Source of the DNA: an uncultured Muribaculaceae bacterium
Lineage (GTDB): Bacteria; Bacteroidota; Bacteroidia; Bacteroidales; Muribaculaceae
Reading direction: 5' to 3'
NCBI GenBank assembly: GCA_910577585.1
Contig: CAJTNN010000008.1
Span: forward strand, 37,173 to 88,590
Length of the DNA stretch: 51,418 bases
In this document: piece after piece, positions 43,748 through 51,351 of the stretch
Layout: every line of letters starts with the position of its first letter
How positions within the stretch are numbered: position 1 is the stretch's first letter
Notes under the pieces: generated by a model
Database searches by the model: none
What the model saw: only the letters and a program-made list of their open reading frames with translations
What the model was told of the DNA's origin: nothing
Position numbers and translations under genes: made by a program

Positions 43748-43779
43748 CAAATTTAAACAAAATTTTCGGATTACCAATA
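43748..43779 (-). promoter_or_regulatory. Promoter of the broken T9SS protein gene
   Basis: On the minus strand: ATTG (43779-43776; one mismatch to TTTG), a 20-bp spacer, then TAAATTTG (43755-43748). The portal gene stops about 55 bp upstream of it. Confidence 0.65.
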
Positions 43780-43833
43780 GTTTCTGCGAAATAGTTGGCC
43801 GATTGTGGTTTGATTTTCCGTAGCGCCTGATAG

Positions 43834-45288
43834 TCATGCCATGAGCCGGAGGTCGAGCAGGGCCCCTTCGCGTATAAAGGCGTTGAAGCTCTCAAGTATG
43901 TCGGAGAGGGCGGTCAGTGCCTGGCGGGTCTGCTTGTCGTAGAGGGTGCCGCTGACAGCTCCGGCGCTGAGTTTACCTTCGAGGGCTCCGGTGACGCCGC
44001 TCACATCCTCCATCATCTGGAGCTGGATATTGAGCAGATCGGTGATGCCCACCTGCGATGCGTTGCCGCTGACTTGCTGCGGCAGTGGCATCCCTGCTTT
44101 GGGACGGAATAATATCACGCCGTTGAATCGGCTCCATTCATCGCTTATATCGTCGATTTCCACACCCTCCGGCAGGGCGCTCTCGGGGAAGAGGAGCACA
44201 CCTTTAGCTGTGGAGCGCAGCACCCAGTCGTAGAGGGTGATGAGGCGATTGGTGTGGCGCTGCTGGTCGATGACGTCGGCTACGAAGCTATGTATTTCGC
44301 CGTCGATAAAGGGGTAGGCTTTCCACACATAGGGATGCCCTCCGCCGGGGAGTGGCGATTCACCTTCGGCAAGCACATGACCTGTGGGGGATAGATAGTG
44401 GTAGCGCCACACCTCCTCCATGCCCCACTGCGTGATGGCCCCCTTCGGGAGCTCCCCCTGCCGGGAGAGGGGGAGGCGGTAGAGCTGCCCCGTGGCGGGG
44501 TCATGATAGCGCAGTGTCTCGACCGATTCGCGCGTCCACACCTCAATCACACGGCACAGGCCGGGAGTGGAGGGTGTGAGGAAGTCGGCGTCGGAGCTGC
44601 CGCCGAAGGTGGCGGCGTTGAAGCGCCCGACATGTCCCTCGGCTTCTGCTGCATATATCGAGCGGAGCGCCTCGACATCTGCGGGGGTGCGGGCCATGGC
44701 TGCGCATAGGGTGGTGAATTCGAGGTCGTGGAGTTGGCCGATCATGCCGGTGTCCCAACCGCGGAAGTCGCGTGTGGCGCTATCGATAAAGAAGGCGTCG
44801 GGGGCTACGTAGTCGGTGCGCAGAAATCCGGCGAGGCGCTGTCCGGGGTGGCGGCTGATTGAGGCGGCGGTGCTCTTGCGGTGGACTGCCAGCCCTGAAA
44901 TCAGAAATTCCTCCATGGTGCGGGCATGGAGTTCGTCGAGGCGGTTGAGGTCGGCGCTCTCAAGCAGGTGGGCATAGCATGCCTCTTCGGCCTGGGTGCC
45001 TCCATCGAGTTTGAGGCGCTGGCGCGAGGGGTAGGCATACTGGTTGCGGAACACTCCGAGCACACTTCTCACCATGCGGCGTATGAGATTGTTTTTGAGC
45101 GGGATGTTGCCTTGGCTGCGTATATAGTCTTCTTCGCGCATCATGTGGCCGTCGACCTCTATGAGGTCATCCCATTGGCGTCCGTAGCAGTAGCGTTTGC
45201 AGCGTTGGCGGTCGGCGCGGAATCGGCTCATGGCGGCCCAATTGGCGCCGGCGGCGGCGAGAGTATCGAAATCTGTAGTCATTTGCAT
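43834..45288 (-). CDS. Phage portal protein, possibly shortened at the C-terminus
   Basis: A 484-residue portal-type protein of a tailed phage, which forms the dodecameric ring at the capsid vertex. Recognisable segments are CKRYCYGRQWDDLIEVDGHMM, QGNIPLKNNLIRRMVRSVLGVF, TDYVAPDAFFIDSATRDFRGWD, CRVIEVWTRES, PYVWKAYPFIDGEIHSFVADVIDQQRHTNRLITLYDWVLRS and the late ILESFNAFIREG. P22-type portals run to about 700 residues; the end here (LLDLRLMA) falls soon after the segment where those continue, so a C-terminal part may be missing. The start may be ATG 45288 or 45282. It lies 15 bp after the terminase stop, in one operon. Confidence 0.8.
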   Translation of the reverse strand: MQMTTDFDTLAAAGANWAAMSRFRADRQRCKRYCYGRQWDDLIEVDGHMMREEDYIRSQGNIPLKNNLIRRMVRSVLGVFRNQYAYPSRQRLKLDGGTQAEEACYAHLLESADLNRLDELHARTMEEFLISGLAVHRKSTAASISRHPGQRLAGFLRTDYVAPDAFFIDSATRDFRGWDTGMIGQLHDLEFTTLCAAMARTPADVEALRSIYAAEAEGHVGRFNAATFGGSSDADFLTPSTPGLCRVIEVWTRESVETLRYHDPATGQLYRLPLSRQGELPKGAITQWGMEEVWRYHYLSPTGHVLAEGESPLPGGGHPYVWKAYPFIDGEIHSFVADVIDQQRHTNRLITLYDWVLRSTAKGVLLFPESALPEGVEIDDISDEWSRFNGVILFRPKAGMPLPQQVSGNASQVGITDLLNIQLQMMEDVSGVTGALEGKLSAGAVSGTLYDKQTRQALTALSDILESFNAFIREGALLDLRLMA

Positions 45289-45303
45289 AAGTGGTGATTA
45301 GAG

Positions 45304-47427
45304 TTAAAAACTTGCTTCATTCATGGGGCGGTGCCGCTGCTGGCGCTGGCTGTGTGGCTGCAGCACGGGCAGATGCCGCGGGGGCTCCATCTCATGCAGT
45401 GCTATGTGCAGGCCTATGGCGCGGGTCATGAGGATGTCGTCGTGATGACCGGCTATGGCGCCGTAGCTGCCGTTGGGCCGGCGTTCGTAGCTCAGCATCT
45501 CGTCGAGGGCTTCTGAGGCGCGCTCGGTGTACAGTCCTTCTCGCACTACTCTGACGAGGGTGGCGATCACCATTGGCTTGGTGACGGCATTGGTGTGGAA
45601 GCCGAGTTTGCGGCTCACACCGCGGGCCACATCTTCGGGCGATGCGGGACGCATGTAGATGTTCTGGTATTCATCGCGTATCTGGAGCAGTATGTAGGGG
45701 AGCTGGCCGGCATCGAGACTACGGTTGACCTCGCGTGTCTCGAGTGTGTTGCTCTCTACCACCAAGAGGGCGTCGGCATAATACCGCGCGATTCTGGCGC
45801 TGCGCCAGGCCAATATGTCGGCATCGCAATGGCCGCGCCATTGGGCGGCAATCTCAGGGACTCCACCGCTGAGCATCGGGGCGCGGTCAATGACGGTGAT
45901 GACGCTCCAGTCGGCCCGGGCTCCACGCCCACCTATATCCACTACGGCCAGGTAGCGTCCGGCAATGCGTCGCACAGTGTCGGGGTGACTCCACACTTTC
46001 ATGCCTCCCGACGGGCGGGAGATGAATCTGATGTCATCAAGCGAGCCGGGACCATCGGGGAGTGTCGATTCCACCTCGCCCACATCCAGCGGGTCGGTGC
46101 AGCCTGCGCGAAGGGCCTCGACTTCATAGCGGTCGAAGACGCGGGCGCCTGAATGTGCGAAGGCTTCGGTGTCGTCGCTGGGATATTCGGCGGCCATGCG
46201 GGCGTGGTCGGAGTATTTGGCGCGTTCGGCGATATACCAGCTGATGGCCTGCAGCGTGGCGCCGCGCTTGAAGAGTGAGTAGAGATATCGGCCCGATTCG
46301 CTGCGGGCTGTATCGGCGTCAGAGTCGCGCCCCTCCCATAGGCGTGTGGCGAGCTGCAGCTCCTCTTCTGCAGTGAGGGGGAGGGTGTATTTCTCAATCT
46401 CATACCAGCTCACAAACATGGCCTCGAATTGCGATTCGCCTCGGCGGGCGGCAAGATATTCGTTGTGGAAGAAGTTGCCGGTGCCGTTGGCGGTGCTTTC
46501 GTAGACTATCATTGTCAATGGCTGCAGCAGGACACCGCCACAGGCGCTGCGCACTATGTCTTCGGGTGATTTCCCCTCTGTGGCACGCCATATCCCGACT
46601 TCGGAGAGATGCACGAGATTGTAGTCGCCCCCACGACAGGAGTCGGGGCGTTCGGCGGTGCCGATCTTTATCTTGCAGTTGCGCTGGGGCACCCGGAAGA
46701 TGGCTCCGCTACGCCCCACTCCCTCTATCTTTTTCTGCTTGCGTGCATCGGCTTTGAGGGCGCGCTGTTGCTCGGGCGAGTAGAGCAGGGCGGCGGGATA
46801 GCGGCGTATCATGCGGTCGAACATATCTTTGATTTCGTCGCTGCCGGCCCCCTGGTGGGCGATGATGAGCGAGTTGAGTCCGGTAGAGTGCATGAGCTGC
46901 AGCCAGGCCATATATATCTGTGCGCACGTAGAGCCTCCCCATTGCCGGGCTTTGAGCAGAATCAGGCGCAATGGGCGCCGGGCAAGACGTGCGCGCTCGA
47001 AGGCGGCCACAAGGCGCCGCTGCGGGGCGTTGAGCCGGAAGCGCACGTCGGGACCTCCACCTTTATTCTTTATATATACAGTCAAGGCTGCCCAGAACGG
47101 AAAGTCGTGGAGCATACGGGTGCGCAGCAGAAGTTCGGCGGTGGCGGTGGGAGATTCACCTCGGGCGCTGGCTGTGGCTGCGATGCTGCCGTGGCGCAGC
47201 AGGTCGGCTATGAGTTCTTCGCCGCGCATCGAGTCGGGAAGCCATTGCGTGGGCTGGATATAGTCTGGCAGATCGAGCCGGAAGCGGCGCCCGATGGAGT
47301 TGAGGCCGCTGACTGGGTCGAACTCAAGCTGCAGCGCGGCCAGACGCCGGGCATTCTCGGCGAGTATGTCGGCCGCACTGTGCATGTCGGCCCGAGTGCA
47401 TAGTATGGAATCGGTAATCTCTTTCAT
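45304..47427 (-). CDS. Phage terminase large subunit
   Basis: The motor and nuclease for packaging phage DNA. The 707-residue protein has the ATPase motifs KARQWGGST (Walker A, about 159-167), LVHLSE (Walker B, 271-276) and the coupling motif YEST (309-312), and RNase H-fold nuclease carboxylates D497 (LAVVDIGGRG), E558 (LLVVESN) and D663/D664 (GHHDDILMTRA). All motif residues appear intact. The start ATG overlaps the stop of the small terminase-like gene as ATGA (47424-47427). An upstream in-frame extension to 47646 reads His/Pro/Cys-rich sequence and overlaps that gene, so it was not used. Confidence 0.9.
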   Translation of the reverse strand: MKEITDSILCTRADMHSAADILAENARRLAALQLEFDPVSGLNSIGRRFRLDLPDYIQPTQWLPDSMRGEELIADLLRHGSIAATASARGESPTATAELLLRTRMLHDFPFWAALTVYIKNKGGGPDVRFRLNAPQRRLVAAFERARLARRPLRLILLKARQWGGSTCAQIYMAWLQLMHSTGLNSLIIAHQGAGSDEIKDMFDRMIRRYPAALLYSPEQQRALKADARKQKKIEGVGRSGAIFRVPQRNCKIKIGTAERPDSCRGGDYNLVHLSEVGIWRATEGKSPEDIVRSACGGVLLQPLTMIVYESTANGTGNFFHNEYLAARRGESQFEAMFVSWYEIEKYTLPLTAEEELQLATRLWEGRDSDADTARSESGRYLYSLFKRGATLQAISWYIAERAKYSDHARMAAEYPSDDTEAFAHSGARVFDRYEVEALRAGCTDPLDVGEVESTLPDGPGSLDDIRFISRPSGGMKVWSHPDTVRRIAGRYLAVVDIGGRGARADWSVITVIDRAPMLSGGVPEIAAQWRGHCDADILAWRSARIARYYADALLVVESNTLETREVNRSLDAGQLPYILLQIRDEYQNIYMRPASPEDVARGVSRKLGFHTNAVTKPMVIATLVRVVREGLYTERASEALDEMLSYERRPNGSYGAIAGHHDDILMTRAIGLHIALHEMEPPRHLPVLQPHSQRQQRHRPMNEASF

Positions 47428-47849
47428 GATGGGTTCTGCTGAGGGGTGTGGCAGCTCTGCTGGATGGTGCGGTAGATGAGGGTGCGGCAGGTGCGCGGGG
47501 TGAGGTAGAAGGAGGGAGCGGGGGCGTTGACAACCTGCGCCACAGCATCGGCAAGTGTCAGAGCCGCATCGGCAGCCATCATGCGGCTCACTCTGCGCTC
47601 TATCTCGGCAAGCATCTGGCGGCGCTGCAGGCTCCTGACAGACCATTGGCCTGACTCGCGGTACTGCCTTATGAGCAGCAGCACACGCTCTTCTGAAATG
47701 TAGAATCGGCTCGCAGCCGAGGCGGCGACCTCGGCAAATATCCTGTCGAGGTCAATGATACGCGCATTGCGCACTGCGGCGCGGAAGAGTTTTACGAGCT
47801 CGCGGTTTTTCGACTCTGTATAGTCGCATTTATTTCCAAACTTCTTCAT
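47424..47849 (-). CDS. Probable phage terminase small-subunit-like protein
   Basis: A 141-residue protein just upstream of, and translationally coupled to, the large terminase (ATGA overlap). It begins MKKFGNKCDYTESKNRELVKLF and continues with IDLDRIFAEVAASAASRFYISEERVLLLI and a later helix-rich part (EIERRVSRMMAADAALTLADAVAQVV). The helical composition and the position fit a DNA-recognition small terminase, but a direct family motif was not identified. An in-frame upstream start at 47912 would extend into the control region and was not used. Confidence 0.6.
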   Translation of the reverse strand: MKKFGNKCDYTESKNRELVKLFRAAVRNARIIDLDRIFAEVAASAASRFYISEERVLLLIRQYRESGQWSVRSLQRRQMLAEIERRVSRMMAADAALTLADAVAQVVNAPAPSFYLTPRTCRTLIYRTIQQSCHTPQQNPS

Positions 47850-47913
47850 AAGGTGGATAAATTTTGAAGGCTTGAGGGGATGCAGCCGGCAAGTGATGCT
47901 GGATTGCCTCAAG

Positions 47914-47927
47914 ATTTAGCGTTGCTT
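47914..47927 (+). promoter_or_regulatory. Operator-like repeat, left copy
   Basis: ATTTAGCGTTGCTT. Exact reverse complement lies at 48049-48062. It sits just downstream of the predicted start of terminase transcription. Confidence 0.65.
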
Positions 47928-47934
47928 ATTTAAG

Positions 47935-47945
47935 TTTAACGTTGC
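47935..47945 (+). promoter_or_regulatory. Operator-like repeat, middle copy
   Basis: TTTAACGTTGC, one base different from the outer copies over 11 nt. Its last base overlaps the minus-strand -7 element at 47945-47952, as expected for a repressor site. Confidence 0.55.
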
Positions 47946-47952
47946 AAAGTTA
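47945..47952 (-). promoter_or_regulatory. -7 element for the terminase/portal operon
   Basis: TAACTTTG on the minus strand matches TAnnTTTG; no exact TTTG lies at the right distance. Confidence 0.55.
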
Positions 47953-47998
47953 ATAATTTTTTGTCAACAATTATCATAACCATTGATTTTTCGATGAT

Positions 47999-48006
47999 TA
48001 ATTTTG
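47999..48006 (+). promoter_or_regulatory. -7 element for the scaffold/capsid operon
   Basis: TAATTTTG matches TAnnTTTG; no exact -33 TTTG was found. The predicted leader is about 75 nt. Confidence 0.55.
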
Positions 48007-48048
48007 CATCGTATTCGGCAATCAACTGCCGGAAGTCAGTGATAATCA

Positions 48049-48062
48049 AAGCAACGCTAAAT
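48049..48062 (-). promoter_or_regulatory. Operator-like repeat, right copy (inverted)
   Basis: AAGCAACGCTAAAT, the exact reverse complement of the copy at 47914-47927, between the scaffold-side -7 element and its ATG. Confidence 0.65.
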
Positions 48063-48083
48063 TTTTAAAAACGCTTGAATTTT

Positions 48084-48872
48084 ATGGAAACACATCGCGA
48101 GACACCCCTCGGGCAGACACAGGCAGACCCCGCCACAGATGCGCCGTCCACCTCTACCGATGATAATGCCGGCAACACCGGCAATACTGATAACCCCTTA
48201 AACACTGATGAGTATGATGACAAAGACTCTTCTGGTCCGGAAGACAGCGGAAGCGGCACTCCGGATAGTTCTGATGCTGATCGACCGGTTCCGGATTCCG
48301 GAGCGGCTGATCGAGAGCCTGGCGGCGAAGGCGACTCCTCCACCGGCAATGACGCCGCCGAAGACTCAGACGGAGATGACAACGGCCAAGGAACTGACGG
48401 AGCCGGCGATCCTGGAGAGGGTGATGCCGATGGATCACAGTTTGCCCTGCGATTCCTGTCGAAAGGAGCAGCATCCGGAGCCTCAGTCGCCATCGACGGA
48501 AAAAACCGACGGGAATCCCTCGCAGCCATCCTGCTGCGACTGGCCCTGAGCCTGCTGTCGGGCGACACTCCGGCCGACACACTTATCCCCCTGATGGATG
48601 CAGCTTTGGCCAACGAACGCCTGCTGAAACTTCAGACCACTCTCGAGCAGGAGCGCAAGGCTGCGGCTGAACGCCTGAGCGAGGCCTCGGCCGAGGCGGC
48701 AAAGCGCATCAGCGAGGCAAGAGCCGAGGGTGAGCTGGCCGGACGCAACGCTCTGATCGAGGAGCAGTTGCTGCCACCCCCGATTGGCGCACCCGACCTC
48801 AACGCCTCGCCGATGGCGCAGTCGCGCCGACGCACAGCTTCAATCTTCGACCTTGCCGGATTGGCGCGATGA
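48084..48872 (+). CDS. Putative phage scaffolding-type protein
   Basis: A 262-residue protein directly upstream of the major capsid gene. The first 115 or so residues are acidic and disordered (rich in D, G, S, T, E, such as TSTDDNAGNTGNTDN). The second half is a helical, probable coiled-coil region (LKLQTTLEQERKAAAERLSEASAEAAKRISEARAEGE) and a basic end (QSRRRTASIFDLAGLAR). Position and composition fit a capsid scaffold, which is normally degraded or expelled; no catalytic motif was seen. The ATG at 48084 is preferred to an in-frame TTG at 48075. Confidence 0.55.
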   Translation: METHRETPLGQTQADPATDAPSTSTDDNAGNTGNTDNPLNTDEYDDKDSSGPEDSGSGTPDSSDADRPVPDSGAADREPGGEGDSSTGNDAAEDSDGDDNGQGTDGAGDPGEGDADGSQFALRFLSKGAASGASVAIDGKNRRESLAAILLRLALSLLSGDTPADTLIPLMDAALANERLLKLQTTLEQERKAAAERLSEASAEAAKRISEARAEGELAGRNALIEEQLLPPPIGAPDLNASPMAQSRRRTASIFDLAGLAR

Positions 48873-48908
48873 CACCTCTGATCTGAAATAAAAATAATCA
48901 ATTGTGCC

Positions 48909-48923
48909 GCCCACCCCGTGGGC
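48909..48923 (+). other. Small GC-rich hairpin in the capsid leader
   Basis: GCCCAC/GTGGGC stem with a CCC loop, followed by an A-run, 28 bp before the capsid ATG. Without a U-tract it is unlikely to be a terminator; it may be a processing or stability element. Confidence 0.35.
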
Positions 48924-48951
48924 AAAAAATCATTAAAAGATAGAAACAATT

Positions 48952-50415
48952 ATGAGTTCTAACGTACCTGGCAGCCCCGCCACAGTATCGGCTGCCGCCG
49001 AAGCCACCGGAGGCCTTAATGCCGGAAATTTCATTGAGTCTGAAATCGATGAGCAGCTCTTCAGATTTAACTCTGACGACACCCCGCTGATGAACCTCAT
49101 GCTCCGCGCCAAGCGTGTGAAGGTGAATTCGCCCGAAGTAGACCACTACATGATCGATGAGCCGATCGCCACCATGAAGACGGCCGAGGCCATTGCCGCC
49201 TCGCAGCAGTCGCAAAGCGTGCTGCCGCTCGAGCCTAATCAGCAGAATATAGCACGCCCCTACACTACCCTGCTGGTGCATGGAGTGGATGGCTACACCC
49301 CCGACGGACAGGAGACCACCCCCGGAAAATGGCTGATGCTCTTCGTCATCGACCACGACACAACCTCGGGCAATCCGGTGGTGAGGTCTATCAATGGGCC
49401 GCGCATCAATCCCTCCGACGAGCTCACCACAATGCCGAAAATCCCGGCCGGCACCACTCTCACAATCCTTGCCAATTCGCTGTATGAGACTCAGAAGGAG
49501 GTGGACCCCGACATCATCGTGCCGCAGCCCTCGCGCATCTTCCTGCAGAAGCGCGGCATGAACCAGGTGGTGAGCGATTATTTCGAGTCGCAGCGCAAGC
49601 GATTGCCATTCTCAAAGGCAGTCATCGCCGAGCAGGCTATCGCGAATTTCAAAGTGAGAGGCAACCGAACCCTCTGGGCCGGACGCCCGGGTAAATTCAA
49701 GGTGAATGTGCCGAAAATGGGCATGCAGTATATCTACACCACCGAGGGTCTGCGCTGGCAGTTCAAGCGTGAACTGCAGCATCAGGGGCGATGGACTGTA
49801 GAGCGCATCATCGGTCTGGCGAAGATGTTCTTCACCGGCGAAGACGTGCCGAAGACTGCCCTGCTGCTGGCCGGTAAGAATCTGCTTGAACAGATTCAGT
49901 GCATCGACTATTCCGCACATCCCGAAATCCAGATTACTACCAAGGAGAATGCCATGGGATGGGTGGTGACGAATTTCCATACAGTATTCGGCGATATCGA
50001 AATCAAACGCGAGCCCACTCTCGACCGCCTCGGATGGAGCAACTCGGGTGCACTCATCGGTGAAGACCGCCTCGTGCACTACGTCTACTCAGCCGAACAC
50101 TCCTTCTCCGACCGGGTCGGAGGCGAGGAGGCCGTACGCAACGGTATCCTCATCTGGGACGCTGTCGCCCTGAAGGGCTCTTGCCATATCTGGATCGATG
50201 GCGAGGGTATGGCTTCGGGAGCCGAGCAGATTCTGATGTGGGATTCGCCCGAAGAGCCCCCGGTGGATAAGAATGGCTCAACCTACTATCTGCTCTGCGA
50301 TTGCCCGGGCATCGGTGATGACGCCCGTTTGGGACAAACCTGGCATGGCGTCAACACCAACGTCGGCAGCGGCAGCGATATGAAGGTAGTGGCCTCATGG
50401 TCGAGAGTTGAATAA
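48952..50415 (+). CDS. Phage major capsid protein (SU10-like HK97 fold)
   Basis: A 487-residue capsid protein. Visible blocks include an N-terminal arm (IESEIDEQLFRFNSDDTPLMNLMLRAKRVKV), a central domain with PQPSRIFLQKRGMNQVVSDYF, and the C-terminal MGWVVTNFHTVFGDIEIKREPTLDRLGWSNSGALIGEDRLVHYVY, which recalls the DUF5309/SU10-type major capsid family of the HK97 fold. It is the longest gene of the rightward module and follows the scaffold-like gene by 79 bp. Classification to SU10-like rather than another HK97 group is by memory of sequence pattern. Confidence 0.8.
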   Translation: MSSNVPGSPATVSAAAEATGGLNAGNFIESEIDEQLFRFNSDDTPLMNLMLRAKRVKVNSPEVDHYMIDEPIATMKTAEAIAASQQSQSVLPLEPNQQNIARPYTTLLVHGVDGYTPDGQETTPGKWLMLFVIDHDTTSGNPVVRSINGPRINPSDELTTMPKIPAGTTLTILANSLYETQKEVDPDIIVPQPSRIFLQKRGMNQVVSDYFESQRKRLPFSKAVIAEQAIANFKVRGNRTLWAGRPGKFKVNVPKMGMQYIYTTEGLRWQFKRELQHQGRWTVERIIGLAKMFFTGEDVPKTALLLAGKNLLEQIQCIDYSAHPEIQITTKENAMGWVVTNFHTVFGDIEIKREPTLDRLGWSNSGALIGEDRLVHYVYSAEHSFSDRVGGEEAVRNGILIWDAVALKGSCHIWIDGEGMASGAEQILMWDSPEEPPVDKNGSTYYLLCDCPGIGDDARLGQTWHGVNTNVGSGSDMKVVASWSRVE

Positions 50416-50442
50416 GACGCCCCCTGACACCCAATCTCTATG

Positions 50443-50484
50443 CGCCAGTCCTGGAATACCCATCCAGGCACTTCAGGACTGGCG
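50443..50484 (+). terminator. Hairpin after the major capsid gene
   Basis: Perfect 11-bp arms (CGCCAGTCCTG/CAGGACTGGCG) with a 20-nt loop, then TCTATTATAT. It could partly terminate transcripts so that capsid is made in excess of the genes after it. Confidence 0.6.
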
Positions 50485-50515
50485 TCTATTATATAAATCC
50501 ATAACTCAATTCGCT

Positions 50516-50728
50516 ATGAAGATATATGCACTCTATGGTCTAATGGAGTATATGGCCCGAATCCCTGTAGGAGGCACATTCGTGGATGTGCACTTCACAG
50601 GGGGCCAGCTCTCAGGCTACGGCATACGCCCGGCCACATATTCTACCGACGACCCCGTCATGCAACGCCTCATCGAGCGTTCGCAGCTCTATCGGTCGGG
50701 CAAAATCACCCTCTACCGCAAGGTCTGA
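50516..50728 (+). CDS. Small phage head-region protein
   Basis: A 70-residue protein between the capsid and the next head gene. It starts MKIYALYGLMEYMARIPVGG and has a beta-type middle (TFVDVHFTGGQLSGYGIRPATYST) and a basic end (YRSGKITLYRKV). The pattern is like small proteins found after capsid genes in Bacteroidales phages; function unknown. In-frame upstream codons to 50408 would overlap the capsid stop and the hairpin, so the ATG at 50516 was chosen. Confidence 0.6.
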   Translation: MKIYALYGLMEYMARIPVGGTFVDVHFTGGQLSGYGIRPATYSTDDPVMQRLIERSQLYRSGKITLYRKV

Positions 50729-50751
50729 CCCAATCCTGTCAGCCATCACCG

Positions 50752-51333
50752 ATGAGCATCATAACACTCGCACATCTCACCGATCTCGTGGCATTGTGCC
50801 TTGGAGAGTTCCCCGACTGCCGGATTGCTCCGGCAGCCGGCTCTCTCCAATCTTCACTTGCGGAGATGATAGAGCCTCCGCTACCGAGCATTGCACGCGA
50901 AATCACCCTCTCGGCTGAGTTATCACAATTTACCGAACCCAAAGACTTCACCCTCCATGCCGCCACGACCATCACGATAACCAACAACAAAGTAGCCACA
51001 ATCACCCTCCCCGATGATTTCTGCCGGCTGCACTCAGTGCAATTCGACAGCTGGCCCCATCCCCTCTCCGAAGACCGTCGAGGCGACCCGCTTCGCGAGT
51101 CATTAGCCGAATCCGCGCCACCATGGCTCGCACAACGCACCCTGCGCCCCTGGCTACGCCTCACCCTGCAAACCGGCACCCACATCCTGACCTGCGCCCC
51201 AGCCTCCGCCCCTCCCACAACAGCCAACTACATCCCCCTCCCCGAATACGACCCCTCCACCCGACGCCTACTGAACTTCGACGAAGCCCTCCTCCCCCTC
51301 CTGACCCAGCGCCTATGCCAATCCCAGCCATAA
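50752..51333 (+). CDS. Hypothetical phage protein, possible head-tail adaptor
   Basis: A 193-residue protein 23 bp after the small head gene. It has no motif that I recognise. The first part (IITLAHLTDLVALCLGEF) is helical and hydrophobic, the middle is threonine-rich beta (TTITITNNKVATITLPDDF), and the end is proline-rich. The position after the capsid suggests a head completion or head-tail adaptor protein (inference from phage gene order only). Confidence 0.45.
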   Translation: MSIITLAHLTDLVALCLGEFPDCRIAPAAGSLQSSLAEMIEPPLPSIAREITLSAELSQFTEPKDFTLHAATTITITNNKVATITLPDDFCRLHSVQFDSWPHPLSEDRRGDPLRESLAESAPPWLAQRTLRPWLRLTLQTGTHILTCAPASAPPTTANYIPLPEYDPSTRRLLNFDEALLPLLTQRLCQSQP

Positions 51334-51351
51334 GCAGCGGAGCGCACAAGC

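Larger units (their letters stand above)
47850..48083. promoter_or_regulatory. Divergent control region of the phage packaging and head genes
   Basis: A 234-bp A+T-rich gap between oppositely transcribed phage genes. It holds a minus-strand -7 element (47945-47952), a plus-strand -7 element (47999-48006) and three copies of TTTARCGTTGC. A small hairpin (CGGCA/TGCCG, about 48016-48031) lies between the plus -7 and the right repeat. Confidence 0.7.

Noticed and set aside
43834..45288. Calling this block a complete prophage
   Set aside because: No integrase, lysis, tail or replication gene is visible, and the right end is outside the window.
47428..47646. His/Pro/Cys-rich extension of the large terminase
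   Set aside because: It overlaps the small terminase-like gene; the ATGA overlap gives a better start.
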